A stretch of 64,000 bases of DNA from Palsa-504 sp963808615 (GTDB taxonomy: Bacteria; Actinomycetota; Actinomycetes; Streptosporangiales; Streptosporangiaceae): assembly GCA_963808615.1 (NCBI GenBank), contig CAWEGV010000011.1, positions 310,001-374,000 of the forward strand, read 5' to 3'. The notes below the pieces were generated by a model. It ran no database searches, was not told where the DNA came from, and saw nothing but the letters and a program-made list of their open reading frames with translations. Made by a program: the position numbers and the translations under genes. Each line of letters begins with the position of its first letter. The stretch's first letter is position 1. Shown piece after piece: positions 1 through 10,907 of this stretch.

Positions 1-434
1 AATCCGTCGTCAGCGGCCCGTTTCTCGCAGTACTCGCGCGCCTCGTCGAAATCACGGCCACGGAAGATCACCTCGGCCCCCAGGGCCCGCATCGAGTCGA
101 CCTTCACCGGGTTGGCCTGCTCCGGCATGCAGATCACCGCCCGCACGCCGAACAGGTCCGCCGCGTAGGCGACCGACTGGCCATGATTACCGGTCGAGGC
201 CGCGATGACACCCCGGCGCCGCTCATCGGCATCCAGCTGGCTGACCAGGTTCACTCCACCGCGGACCTTGAAGGCGCCCACGGGCTGATGGTTCTCGTGC
301 TTGACCCAGGCCCGTGTCCCGGTCATCGCATCCAGCGCCGGGTAGCGGTACAGCGGGGTGGGCCGGAGATAGGGCGCGATGCGCTGGCGTGCCGCGAGCA
401 CGTCAGCCAGGTCCGGCACCAGGGAGCCACTCAT
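1..434 (-). CDS. Threonine ammonia-lyase-like PLP enzyme, N-terminal part
   Basis: The reverse strand reads from an ATG at 434 and runs off the window edge after about 144 residues. The translation has the fold-type II PLP motif GAFKVRGG near residue 55, whose Lys would form the Schiff base, then the ASTGNHGQSVAYAA phosphate-binding loop. This pattern is typical of threonine/serine dehydratases (IlvA/TdcB family), which deaminate L-threonine to 2-oxobutanoate in the cytoplasm. The gene is not truncated biologically as far as can be seen; it is cut by the window. A serine racemase or a threo-3-hydroxyaspartate ammonia-lyase cannot be excluded from this portion, and the presence of a C-terminal ACT domain cannot be tested. 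Confidence 0.85.
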   Translation of the reverse strand, partial: MSGSLVPDLADVLAARQRIAPYLRPTPLYRYPALDAMTGTRAWVKHENHQPVGAFKVRGGVNLVSQLDADERRRGVIAASTGNHGQSVAYAADLFGVRAVICMPEQANPVKVDSMRALGAEVIFRGRDFDEAREYCEKRAADDG

Positions 435-531
435 GCCACGTGTCTACCACGGTTCGCCATGCCGCCGGCCGCCGGGCGCCAGGTGCCGAACTGTGCTTCC
501 CGTCTCCCTGCGATCATGAGAGATTGGCGGC

Positions 532-879
532 GTGAGCAGCGCAACCGCCCCGCGTCGGCGGCCCTGGGGGCAGCGGGCCGTGGTCGTGCCCGCGACGCTG
601 ACCCTGGTGGCCTGCGTGCTGCTGGGCACGGTCGGCTGGTACTTCCTGGCGGTCGCGGTCGGCTACAACTGCGGGATGTCCGAGGTCTCTTGCGGCACCG
701 CCTCGAAGGCGTGGCTCGTCGCCGACGGCATCGGGGTCTGGCTGCTGGCCGCGGCGGCAGCCGTCCTGCTGCTGGCCAGCCGCGCGCGGCCGGGATGGCG
801 GCGGCCTGCCGCGATCGCGTGCTGGGTGCTGCTGCCGGCGGCCGTCGTCTGGTTCGTGCTCGCCGGCCGCCTGATCTGA
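532..879 (+). CDS. Small multi-pass membrane protein, unknown function
   Basis: A GTG start gives 115 residues. After a short basic N-terminus (residues 1-14) there are three hydrophobic stretches at about 15-40, 62-81 and 92-112, so it is predicted to sit in the cytoplasmic membrane. Two Cys residues (about 46 and 52) lie in the first extracellular or periplasmic loop and could form a disulfide. It diverges from the threonine ammonia-lyase gene, with about 97 bases between the starts. I do not recognise a family. Confidence 0.6.
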   Translation: MSSATAPRRRPWGQRAVVVPATLTLVACVLLGTVGWYFLAVAVGYNCGMSEVSCGTASKAWLVADGIGVWLLAAAAAVLLLASRARPGWRRPAAIACWVLLPAAVVWFVLAGRLI

Positions 880-954
880 CGCTCGGCCGCGCGGCCGCGG
901 GGCGGCTAGGGGAGCTGTGGATTTGGGGGGGGTCGCGGGGGTATCCCCCTGCGG

Positions 955-1600
955 ATGGACATCAGCGCGCTGCGGGCGCAGACGCCCGGTTGTGCCGGGC
1001 CGATTCACCTCAACAATGCGGGTGCGGCGCTGATGTCGCAGCCGACGCTGGACGTGATGACGGCGTACCTGGGCCGGGAGGCGGAGATGGGCGGGTACGA
1101 GGCCGCCGCCGAGGCGCGGCCCGCCATCGCCGCCACGTATGAGGCGATCGCCGAACTGGTGGGCGGCCGGAGCCAGGAGATCGCGCTGTTCGACAACGCC
1201 ACTCACGCCTGGAACGCTGCGTTCTACTCGGTGCTGCTGCGTCCGGGGGACCAGATCCTGACCGGCCGCGCCGAGTACGGCAGCAACGTGCTGGCCTACT
1301 GGCAGGCCGCCCGCCGCACCGGCGCCGAGGTCGTGGCGGTGCCCAACGACGAATACGGCCAGCTGGACCTGGCTGCCCTGGAACGGCTGGCGGGCGAGCG
1401 GACGGCGCTGATCGGGGTCAGCCACGTGCCCACCAGCGGCGGGCTGGTCCAGCCCGCTGCCGCGATCGGGCGGATCGCCCGCGGCTGCGGCGCGCTGTTC
1501 TTGCTCGATGCCACCCAGTCAGCCGGCCAGTTCCCGGTGGACGTGGACGCGATCGGCTGCGACATGCTCGCCGGCACCGGCCGCAAGTTCCTGCTGCGCG
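955..1600 (+). pseudogene. Class V aminotransferase, N-terminal fragment
   Basis: About 215 residues match the start of the class V (cysteine desulfurase/isopenicillin N epimerase-like) PLP aminotransferases: HLNNAGAAL near the N-terminus, the DATQSAGQFP segment carrying the PLP-interacting Asp, and GTGRKFLLRG, where the Lys is the Schiff-base residue. Normally this is followed by PRGTGFLYV and some 170 more residues. Here the similarity stops right after LLRG and the frame then runs into unrelated sequence. From position 1601 another frame encodes the C-terminal half of a hydrolase, so the gene appears cut by a deletion or rearrangement. An assembly error is the main alternative. Confidence 0.75.
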
Positions 1601-2038
1601 GACATCCACCAGACCTACCAGCGCAGTGGCTTCGGCCCGGCCATGGCCAAGTTCATCGCGCTCGCCATCCAGCAGGGCCCGATCCCGCCCGATTACGCCG
1701 GCCGGCCTGCTCCGGACCCGGCCGCCTTCGGGTTGCCGGCCGAGGACGACGGCTCGCGCAACGACCCGCTGGTGGGGCAGAACATGATTTCGTGCCCGTC
1801 CTACGAGCACGATTTCGCCGCGCTGCGCGCGGCATCGACCCGCATCGTCATCGGGGTCGGGGAGGAATCCGGGCAAACGGTGACGGGCCGCTCTAGCGTC
1901 GCGGTGGCCGGACGGCTGGGCCAGGCGCCGGTTACCTTCCCCGGCGGCCACGACGGCTTCCTGGGCGGCGAATACGGCGGCATGGGCAAGCCGGACGCCT
2001 TCGCCGCCACCTTGCGCATGCTCCTCGACCCTGCGTGA
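1601..2038 (+). pseudogene. Alpha/beta hydrolase, C-terminal fragment
   Basis: Starting at the codon for D in DIHQTYQRSGFGPAM, about 145 residues look like the C-terminal half of an alpha/beta hydrolase. They include a lid-like helical part, STRIVIGVGEESG (a strand with the acidic triad position) and FPGGHDGFLGG, whose His fits the catalytic histidine before the C-terminal helix. The nucleophile-elbow half (G-x-S-x-G) is absent. The fragment is out of frame with the aminotransferase fragment just upstream and has no start of its own in a good context, so it is unlikely to be translated as a functional enzyme. Confidence 0.7.
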
Positions 2039-2044
2039 CCTGGC

Positions 2045-2440
2045 ATGACGTTCACCGCTGATCCGAGGGTCGATGCCTACATCGACTCGCTGCCCGCGTG
2101 GCAGCAGGACATCTGTGGCCAGGTGCGCGCCCTTGTGCACTCCGCCGATCCGGACGTAACCGAGACCGTCAAGCGCCGCATTCAGCCGTATGTCGAGCTG
2201 CAGGGCAACATCTGCGCGCTGCTGGCCGCCAAGGACCACGTCAACGTGTTCCTCTACGACGGCGCCATCGTGCCCGATCCCGAGGGCATCATCACCGGCG
2301 GGCACGACAACAAGACCGCCCGCACGGTCGCCATCGGGCAGGGTGAGGTCATCAACGCGCCCGCCCTGACCGCCATGTTCCGGCAGATCATCGCCAACAA
2401 CCGGGCCGGCGGCTGGCGGAAGCTGAAACAGCAGGGATGA
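2045..2440 (+). CDS. DUF1801 family protein
   Basis: This 131-residue cytoplasmic protein resembles DUF1801/YdhG-like proteins: an N-terminal VDAYIDSLPAWQQ helix, a central TETVKRRIQPYVELQGNIC strand-turn segment, and an HVNVFLYDGA strand. The family is small and has no established biochemical activity; some members are linked to iron binding (Fra/YdhG-like fold). It starts six bases after the hydrolase fragment stop, so it may have been co-transcribed with the now broken gene. The start ATG is well placed and the length is normal for the family. Confidence 0.7.
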   Translation: MTFTADPRVDAYIDSLPAWQQDICGQVRALVHSADPDVTETVKRRIQPYVELQGNICALLAAKDHVNVFLYDGAIVPDPEGIITGGHDNKTARTVAIGQGEVINAPALTAMFRQIIANNRAGGWRKLKQQG

Positions 2441-2507
2441 GAACCGGCCGGGCCCCGCCGTCCGGCGAAAAACAATCACATATGCTTGCTCTGCGGGCAG
2501 CGGCGTT

Positions 2508-2521
2508 CAGCGGCGCCGCTG
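2508..2521. promoter_or_regulatory. 14-bp perfect palindrome upstream of the AtuA operon
   Basis: CAGCGGCGCCGCTG is self-complementary over all 14 bases and lies 24 bases before the chosen start codon of the AtuA-like gene. It could be an operator for the TetR regulator encoded at the end of the operon or a small hairpin in the 5' UTR. GC-rich palindromes arise easily in this genome, so support is modest. Confidence 0.35.
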
Positions 2522-2545
2522 CTTCGGCGGGAAGGCGGGCGATCC

Positions 2546-4260
2546 ATGGCGGCCAGCATGGACCAGGCACCCACGCCGATCCGCATCGGCAACGCGTCCG
2601 GCTTTTACGGCGACCGGTTCGCCGCGATGCGGGAGATGCTGGAGTGCGGCCACCTCGACGTGCTCACCGGCGACTACCTGGCCGAGCTGACCATGCTGAT
2701 CCTGGGCCGGGACCGGCTGCGGGACCCTGGTCTCGGCTACGCCCGGACGTTCCTGCGCCAGCTCGAGGACTGCCTCGGCCTGGCCCTGGACCGTGGCGTG
2801 GCCATCGTCAGCAACGCCGGCGGGCTGAACCCGGCGGGCCTGGCCACGGCCATCCGCGAGCTCGCCGAGCGCCTCGGCCTGGACCCGAAGATCGGCTACG
2901 TCGCGGGCGACGACCTGCTGCCGCGCGCCGCGGAACTGGGCCTGGCCGCGCCGGGCGGCGGCCAGCCGGTCGCCGCCAACGCCTACCTCGGCGGCTGGGG
3001 GATCGCCGAGTGCCTGCGGGCCGGAGCGGACGTCGTGGTCACCGGCCGGATCACCGATGCCTCGCTGACCGTCGGCCCGGCCGCCGCCCACTTCGGCTGG
3101 GCCCGTGACGACTTCGATGCGCTGGCCGGAGCCACGGCGGCCGGACACGTGCTCGAGTGCGGCGCGCAGGCCACCGGCGGCAACTACTCGTTCTTCACCG
3201 AGATCGCCGACCTGCGCCGCCCAGGCTTCCCGATCGCGGAGATCCACCCGGACGGGTCCAGCGTGATCACCAAGCACCCGGGCACCGGCGGCGCCGTCAC
3301 CGTCGGCACCGTCACGGCCCAGCTGCTCTATGAGGTGGCCGGCCCTCGATACGCCGGACCGGACGTTACCCTCTGCCTGGACACGGTCCGATTGATACAG
3401 AACGGACCCGACCGGGTGCGGATCACCGGCGTGCGGGGCGAGCCACCGCCGCCGACCCTGAAGGTATCGCTGAACGCGATGGGCGGGTATCGCAACCAGG
3501 TGGAGTTCGTGCTGACCGGGCTGGACATCGAGGCCAAGGCCGATCTGGTCCAGCGGCAGCTGGCGGGCGTGCTGCCGGAGAGCACGCAGTGGACGCTGGC
3601 CCGCACTGATCACGCCGACGCCGCCACCGAGGAACAGGCCAGCGCGATGCTGCGGTGCGTGGTCCGCGGCAGCGACGCCAAAGCCATCGGCCGGGCGTTC
3701 TCCGGGGCCGCGGTCGAGCTGGCGCTGGCCAGCTACCCGGGCTTCCACGCCACCGCACCGCCGGGTGACGCGCAGCCCTACGGGGTGTTCGTCGCGGCCT
3801 ACGTGGACCGCACCCAGGTCCCGCACACGGCCGTGCTGCCCGACGGCCGGTCCGTTCCGGTCGCCGATCCCCCGACCGGGCGGCCGGAGCCCGCCGATCC
3901 GGTCGCGATCCCGGCCTGGCGGCACGACGGCCCGGCGCGCCGGGTTCCCCTCGGCCTGGTGGCCGGCGCGCGCAGCGGCGACAAGGGCGGCGACGCGAAC
4001 GTGGGCGTCTGGGCCCGCGACGAGGCGGCCTGGCCGTGGCTGGCCGGCACGCTGACCACGGACCGGCTGCGCGAGCTGCTGCCCGAAACCGCCGGCCTGC
4101 CGGTGCGGCGCTACCTGCTGCCGAACCTGCACGCGGTCAACTTCGTCATCGAGGGCCTGCTCGGCGAGGGCGTCGCCGCGGCCGCCCGGTTCGATCCGCA
4201 GGCCAAGGGGCTGGGCGAGTGGCTCCGGGCCCGCTACCTCGAGGTACCGGAGGACCTGCT

Positions 4261-4264
<4 letters not shown>
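2546..4264 (+). CDS. AtuA-like protein (DUF1446) of acyclic terpene/acyl-CoA breakdown
   Basis: A 572-residue protein starting at the ATG in a GAAGGCGGGCG context; a longer upstream reading would be poor in family-like residues. The first ~440 residues match DUF1446 (IGNASGFYGDRF at the N-terminus, VSNAGGLNP, YLGGWGIAECL, VTGRITDASL). The last ~105 form the AtuA-like ferredoxin-fold domain (GARSGDKGGDANVGVWA, NFVIEG). In Pseudomonas, AtuA is required for citronellol/geraniol use, but its reaction is unknown. It heads an operon with a biotin-dependent carboxylase, an acyl-CoA dehydrogenase and a hydratase, so a role in a carboxylation-dependent acyl-CoA pathway is inferred. Its stop overlaps the next start (GTGA). 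Confidence 0.8.
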
Positions 4265-5861
<1,597 letters not shown>

Positions 5862-5862
<1 letters not shown>

Positions 5863-7877
5863 TGGGCGTGCTGAGCAGCGTGCTGGTGGCCAACCGGGGC
5901 GAGATCGCCCGCCGGGTGTTCCGGTCCTGCCGGTCGCTGGGCCTGTCCACCGTGGCGGTGTACTCCGACCCGGACGCGGACTCGCCGCACGTGACCGAGG
6001 CGGACGCGGCGGTCCGGCTGCCGGGCCGCGCGGCCGCGGACACCTACCTGCGGGCGGACCTGCTCATCGCGGCCGCGCAGCGCGCCGGAGCCGACGCGGT
6101 CCATCCGGGCTACGGCTTCTTGTCCGAGAACGCCGAATTCGCCCGGGCCGTGCAGGCGGCCGGGCTGACCTGGATCGGGCCGTCGCCGGACGCGATCGCC
6201 GCGATGGGCAGCAAGATCACCTCCAAGCGGCTGATGGCCTCGGCTGGGCTGCCGGTGCTGACCGCGCTGGATCCGGCCGCGGTGACCGAAGCGGACCTGC
6301 CGGTGCTGATCAAGGCGTCCGCGGGCGGCGGGGGCCGGGGCATGCGGATCGTACGGGCCCTGGCCGACCTGCCCGGCGCGCTGGCCGTGGCCGCGTCCGA
6401 GGCCGCCTCGGCGTTCGGCGACCCGGCGGTGTTCTGCGAGCCGTACCTGGAGCCAGGCCATCACGTCGAGGTGCAGGTGCTCGCCGACCACGCGGGCACG
6501 GTCTTGACCATCGGCGAGCGGGAGTGCTCCATCCAGCGGCGGCACCAGAAGATCATCGAGGAAGCGCCCTCGCCGCTGGTGGAGCGGACGCCGGGGATGC
6601 GCGAACGGCTGATGCAGGCGGCCGCGCTGGCCGCGTCCGCGATCGGCTACGTGAACGCGGGGACCGTCGAGTTCCTGGCCGACGAGACCGGCCGGTTCTG
6701 GTTCTTGGAGATGAACACCAGGCTCCAGGTCGAGCACCCGGTGACCGAGGGCACGACCGGGCTGGACCTGGTCGCGCTGCAGCTGCAGATCGCGGCCGGG
6801 CAGACGCTGCCCGCCACGCCGCCGCCGGCCCGCGGCCACGCGATCGAGGCCCGCCTCTACGCGGAGGATCCGGCCGCGGACTGGCGGCCGCAAAGCGGCA
6901 CCGTGCGCGCGTTCGCGCTGGCGGGCGAGCCCGCCGAGTTCCGGGCCGATCCTGCCCCGGCCGGCCGGACCGCGGCCGGCCCCGGGCTCGCGGCACTGGT
7001 GCCGCCGGTGCTCCGGCTGGACTCGGGCGTGGCCGCGGGCAGCCAGGTGGGCATCTTCTACGACCCGATGCTGGCCAAGGTCATCGCCTGGGCGGCCGAC
7101 CGGGAGCAGGCGGCAGCGGCGCTGGCCAGGGTGCTGGCCACCGCCCGGATTCACGGCCTGACCACCAACCGCGACCTGCTGGTCCGGGTGCTCAGGCACC
7201 CGGCGTTCCTGGCCGGGCAGACCGACACGGCCTTCTTCGACACGCACGGGCTACGCGCGCTGGCCGCGCCGCTGGCCGACGGCGCGGCGGCAGAACTGTC
7301 GGCGCTGGCCGCGGCGCTGGCCGCCGCCGCGGCCCGGCAGCGAGACGCCGGGGTGCTCGGCGGGCTGCCGCCGGGGTGGCGGAACGTGCCGTCACAGCTG
7401 CAGCGCGTCCGGTACGCCGGGCACGACGTCGGTTACCGGATCGACCGCAGCGGGCTGGTCGTCGAGGGCCGCGACGACGTCCGGCTGGTGTCGATGCGCC
7501 CGGACCGGGTGGAGCTGGAGGTAGCCGGGATACGCCGGGCCTTCGACGTCGCCGACTACGACGGCCTGGTGTGCGTGGACTCCGCGCTGGGCCCGGTGAC
7601 GCTCCTCCCGCTGCCGCGGTTCGCCGATCCGGCGGCGCAGGTCACGGCCGGATCGCTGCTCGCGCCCATGCCAGGCACCGTGGTCCGGCTCGCCGCCGCG
7701 GTGGGCGACGAGGTCGCCGCCGGCCAGCCGCTGCTGTGGCTGGAGGCCATGAAGATGGAGCACCTGATCGCGGCACCAGCCGCAGGCATCGTCGCGGAGC
7801 TGCCGGTCGCGGCCGGCCAGCAGGTTGAGGTGGGCAGCGTGCTCGCCGTGGTCAAGCCCGAGGAGGACCTGCCATGA
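5862..7877 (+). CDS. Acyl-CoA carboxylase, biotin carboxylase/BCCP (alpha) subunit
   Basis: The ATG overlaps the previous stop by one base (TGATG) and gives 671 residues. Domains in order: biotin carboxylase N-domain (VLVANRGEIARRVFRSCR), ATP-grasp domain with KASAGGGGRGMR, the EMNTRLQVEHPVTE catalytic stretch, the C-domain, a ~120-residue BT linker, and a biotinyl domain ending with the biotinylation motif EAMKMEH around residue 630. It is the ATP- and bicarbonate-dependent half of a methylcrotonyl-/geranyl-CoA-type carboxylase. The C-terminus overlaps the acyl-CoA dehydrogenase start by four bases, so all these proteins are probably translationally coupled. Confidence 0.9.
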
Positions 7878-9031
7878 ACTTCACCGAGACCGACGAACAG
7901 CGGGCGCTGCGGGCGGCGGTGGCCGAACTCGGCCGCAAGTACGGCCATTCCTATTTCATGAAGCAGGCGCGCTCCGGCGGCCGGCTCACCGAGTTGTGGC
8001 AGGAGGCGGGCGCGCTCGGCTTCCTGGGCGTCAACCTGCCCGCGGCCTGCGGCGGCGGGGGCGCCGGCCTGTACGAGCTCTCGCTGGTGCTGGAGGAACT
8101 GGCCGCGGCCGGCTGCGGCCTGCTGATGATGGTGGTCTCCCCGGCGATCTGCGGGACGATCATCGCCAGGTTCGGTACCGGCGCGCAACAGCGGTACTGG
8201 CTGCCCAGGCTGGCCAGCGGCTCGTCGATCATGGCGTTCGCCATCACCGAGCCGGACGCCGGCTCGAACTCGCACAAGCTGACCACCGTGGCCGCCCGCG
8301 ACGGCGGTGCCTGGGTGCTCAACGGCCGGAAGATCTACATCTCCGGGGTGGACGAGGCCGAGGCCGTGCTCGTGGTGGGGCGCACCGCCGACGCCAGGAC
8401 CGGGAAACTGCGGCCGGCCCTGTTCGCGGTGCCGACCGACACGCCAGGCTTCAGCTACCGGCCGCTGGAGATGGACATCGTCGCGCCGGAGAAGCAGTAC
8501 CTGCTGTTCCTCGATGACGTACGGCTGCCCGCCGACGCGCTGATCGGCGACGAGTCGGCCGCGCTGCTGCAGTTGTTCGCGGGGCTCAACCCCGAGCGGA
8601 TCATGGCCGCGGCGATGGCCGTCGGCTCCGGCCGGTACGCGCTGGGCCGGGCCGTCGGCTACGCCCGGGAGCGAGCCGTCTGGGACGTGCCGATCGGTGC
8701 GCACCAGGGCGTCGCGCACCCGCTGGCCCAGGTCAAGATCGAGCTGGAGCTGGCCAGGCTGATGATGCAGAAGGCGGCCACGCTGTATGACGCCGGCGAC
8801 GACCTGGCCGCGGGCGAGGCGGCGAACATGGCCAAGTACGCCGCCGCCGAGGCCAGCATCCGGGCCGTCGATCAGGCCGTGCAGACGCTGGGCGGCAGCA
8901 GCATGACGGCCGAACTTGGCCTGGCCGCGATGCTGGCCAGCGTCCGCACCACCCGGATCGCGCCGGTCAGCCGGGAGATGATCCTGAACTTCGTCGCGCA
9001 GCACTCCCTCGGCTTGCCGAAGTCCTACTAG
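7874..9031 (+). CDS. Acyl-CoA dehydrogenase
   Basis: A 385-residue FAD flavoprotein of the acyl-CoA dehydrogenase superfamily: N-terminal helical domain, FAITEPDAGSN (substrate/FAD loop), the beta-domain WVLNGRKIYISG, and a C-terminal helical domain with QTLGGSSMTAE. Within the operon it would oxidise the acyl-CoA that becomes the carboxylase substrate (as isovaleryl-CoA or citronellyl-CoA dehydrogenase do). The usual catalytic Glu position in the C-terminal domain could not be assigned with certainty by eye. Its start overlaps the alpha-subunit stop (ATGA). Confidence 0.88.
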   Translation: MNFTETDEQRALRAAVAELGRKYGHSYFMKQARSGGRLTELWQEAGALGFLGVNLPAACGGGGAGLYELSLVLEELAAAGCGLLMMVVSPAICGTIIARFGTGAQQRYWLPRLASGSSIMAFAITEPDAGSNSHKLTTVAARDGGAWVLNGRKIYISGVDEAEAVLVVGRTADARTGKLRPALFAVPTDTPGFSYRPLEMDIVAPEKQYLLFLDDVRLPADALIGDESAALLQLFAGLNPERIMAAAMAVGSGRYALGRAVGYARERAVWDVPIGAHQGVAHPLAQVKIELELARLMMQKAATLYDAGDDLAAGEAANMAKYAAAEASIRAVDQAVQTLGGSSMTAELGLAAMLASVRTTRIAPVSREMILNFVAQHSLGLPKSY

Positions 9032-9085
9032 GCGCCACGGGAGACTCCCGGAACTCGACCGCACCGATCTCAAGGGAGAGATGGC

Positions 9086-9847
9086 ATGTCCGACCGGCTC
9101 GTGCAGTACTCGGTGGACCGGGGGATCGCCAGGATCGCGCTCGACTCGCCGCGCAACCGGAACGCGCTGTCGGCCGCCTTGGTGGGGCAGCTGACCCAGG
9201 CGCTGACCGAGGCCGGGGCGGACGAAACCGTCCGCGCCGTGGAGCTGACCCACACCGGGTCGACGTTCTGCGCCGGCGCGGACCTGACCGAGACCCGCCA
9301 GGGCGGCATGAAGGCCGGGACCACCAGGGTGCTGACCCTGCTGCGGGGCATCGTGGCGTTGCCCAAGCCCGTGGTGGGCAGCATCGACGGTCACGTCCGG
9401 GCCGGCGGCCTGGGACTGCTGGGCGCGTGCGACATCGTGCTGGGCGGCCCGGCCTCCACGTTCGCCTTCTCAGAAGTCAGGCTGGGGCTCGCGCCGGCCA
9501 TGATCTCGCTGACCACGCTGCCGCGGATGGATCCGCGGGCCGCGAGCCGCTACTACCTGACCGGCGAGACGTTCGACGTGGCCACCGCGGCCAGGATCGG
9601 GCTGGTCACCGAGGCCGTCGGCAACATCGATGCGGGCACGCTCGCGGTGCTCGATGCGCTGCGCAAGTGCTCGCCGCAGGGCCTGCGGGAAACCAAGCCG
9701 CTGCTGACGGCCGGGATCCTGGACGCCTTCGAGGCCAGGGCGGAGGCCCTGGCCGAGCAGTCCGCGCGGCTGTTCGCCTCAGACGAGGCCGCCGAGGGGA
9801 TGAGCGCGTTCCTAGCCAAGCGGCCGCCGTCCTGGGCGGCGGGCTAG
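9086..9847 (+). CDS. Enoyl-CoA hydratase/isomerase family protein
   Basis: A 253-residue crotonase-fold protein with RNALSAALVGQL, the FCAGADLTE oxyanion-hole loop, GHVRAGGLGLLGACDIV and the C-terminal KPLLTAGI region. The pair of Glu residues used by classical hydratases is not clearly conserved: GACDIVLGG lacks the usual Glu, so it might be a methylglutaconyl-/isohexenylglutaconyl-CoA hydratase-like enzyme (AtuE/LiuC type) or an isomerase. A GGGAGAG ribosome binding site lies nine bases before the ATG. It is 54 bases downstream of the dehydrogenase and fits as the hydration step after carboxylation. Confidence 0.85.
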   Translation: MSDRLVQYSVDRGIARIALDSPRNRNALSAALVGQLTQALTEAGADETVRAVELTHTGSTFCAGADLTETRQGGMKAGTTRVLTLLRGIVALPKPVVGSIDGHVRAGGLGLLGACDIVLGGPASTFAFSEVRLGLAPAMISLTTLPRMDPRAASRYYLTGETFDVATAARIGLVTEAVGNIDAGTLAVLDALRKCSPQGLRETKPLLTAGILDAFEARAEALAEQSARLFASDEAAEGMSAFLAKRPPSWAAG

Positions 9848-9860
9848 GCGGCTTGCGGCG

Positions 9861-10478
9861 GTGGCACAGAACCGGGTCGCGCTGCGCGAGCCGCAGCAGG
9901 ATCGCAGCCGCGTCACCAGGGCCAGGCTGCTCGAATCCGCGGTGAGCTGCCTGGCCGAGCTGGGCTGGAGCGGGGCCACGGTGACCGTGGTCGCCGAGCA
10001 CGCCGGCGTGTCCCGGGGTGCGGCCCAGCACTACTTCCCGACCAGGGAGGACCTGTTCACCGCGGCGCTGGAGCACATGGCCGAGGTGCGGCTGGCCGAG
10101 ATCCGCGACGAAGCGGCCCGGCGGTCGGCTGGCGTAGCCGCCGCCCCGACACCGGACGTCGTCGGGTTGCTGGTGCGGCTGTACACCGGGCCGCTGTTCC
10201 GCGCCGCGCTGCAGCTGTGGGCGGCGGCGGCCGCCAGCGAAGCGCTGCGTGAGCTGGTGATGCCGCTGGAAGCCCGGCTCGGCCGAGAGGCACACCGGGC
10301 GGCCGTGGAGCTGCTCGGCGCGGACGAGTCAGTGCCGGGCGTGCATGAGGCGGTGCAGGCCACGCTCGACCTGGCCCGCGGCCTCGGCCTGGCCGACACG
10401 CTGACCGACGACTCCCGGCGGCGGACCCGCATCATCGCGCAGTGGGCCGCCATGCTGGACGCCGTCCTGGCCCGCTGA
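9861..10478 (+). CDS. TetR family transcriptional regulator
   Basis: A 205-residue regulator beginning at GTG. Residues 15-65 form the TetR helix-turn-helix (RARLLESAVSCLAELGWSGATVT, then GVSRGAAQHYFPTREDL), followed by an all-helical ligand-binding domain. It is the last gene of the AtuA/carboxylase operon, 13 bases after the hydratase stop, so it most likely autoregulates this operon in response to an acyl-CoA or terpenoid acid. The palindrome at 2508-2521 is a possible operator. No DNA-binding data can be inferred beyond family. Confidence 0.88.
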   Translation: MAQNRVALREPQQDRSRVTRARLLESAVSCLAELGWSGATVTVVAEHAGVSRGAAQHYFPTREDLFTAALEHMAEVRLAEIRDEAARRSAGVAAAPTPDVVGLLVRLYTGPLFRAALQLWAAAAASEALRELVMPLEARLGREAHRAAVELLGADESVPGVHEAVQATLDLARGLGLADTLTDDSRRRTRIIAQWAAMLDAVLAR

Positions 10479-10523
10479 CCCGGCCGTCCTGGTCGCCGTG
10501 ATGCCGACCGGACGCTGGTCGCA

Positions 10524-10793
10524 TCAGGTCTGCGGCCGGGCCAGGTAGAAGCTGCGGCTGGTCACCCTGGCCAGCCTGGTCGCTTCCTTGAACGTGTCGC
10601 TGCGGAATCAGCCCATCGCGGTGTCCATGTCCTCGACGCTGATGTGGAACAGGGCCGCGCCGGGGTCGTCCAGGTCGCGGTAGGCCGGCCCGTCGGTGAT
10701 GCCGTACCGGGCCCGGTTGGCGGCGTGCAGGTAGTGCTGCACCTTCCAGGCCTCGAAGTCGTCGGTCTGGATACGGATCATGATGTCCTGCAT
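10524..10793 (-). pseudogene. Small dimeric alpha/beta-barrel-like protein broken by an in-frame TGA
   Basis: From the ATG at 10793 the frame encodes 61 residues (MQDIMIRIQTDDFEAW, ARYGITDGPAYRDLDDPGAALFHI, DMDTAMG), then meets TGA at 10608-10610. The same frame continues with FRSDTFKEATRLARVTSRSFYLARPQT to a second TGA. The restored 89-residue product looks like a ferredoxin-like (ABM-type) fold, and the stop sits where a Trp (TGG) would be natural (GWF). A single G-to-A nonsense change explains it. The gene diverges from the MarR regulator and may have been its target. Confidence 0.65.
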
Positions 10794-10833
10794 GGCGGTG
10801 GCCCCCCATCTGTACGGGACGTGATAGGGGCAG

Positions 10834-10858
10834 CCTAACACGTTTAGGTGATTAATCA
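10834..10858. promoter_or_regulatory. Two palindromes in the MarR divergent intergenic region
   Basis: In the AT-rich gap between the broken small gene and the MarR gene, CCTAACACGTTTAGG (10834-10848) has CCTAA/TTAGG half-sites, and TGATTAATCA (10849-10858) is a perfect 10-bp palindrome directly beside it. MarR proteins typically bind such short dyads in divergent promoters. The local base composition is unusually AT-rich for this window. Confidence 0.5.
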
Positions 10859-10907
10859 AATAGGTTCAAATGAAAATATCTCCAGACGCACAGGATAGGA
10901 TGATGGC

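Noticed and set aside
926..950. A fourth full copy of the GC-rich element before the aminotransferase fragment
   Set aside because: Only short G and C runs match and the ordered blocks are missing; at most a degraded trace.
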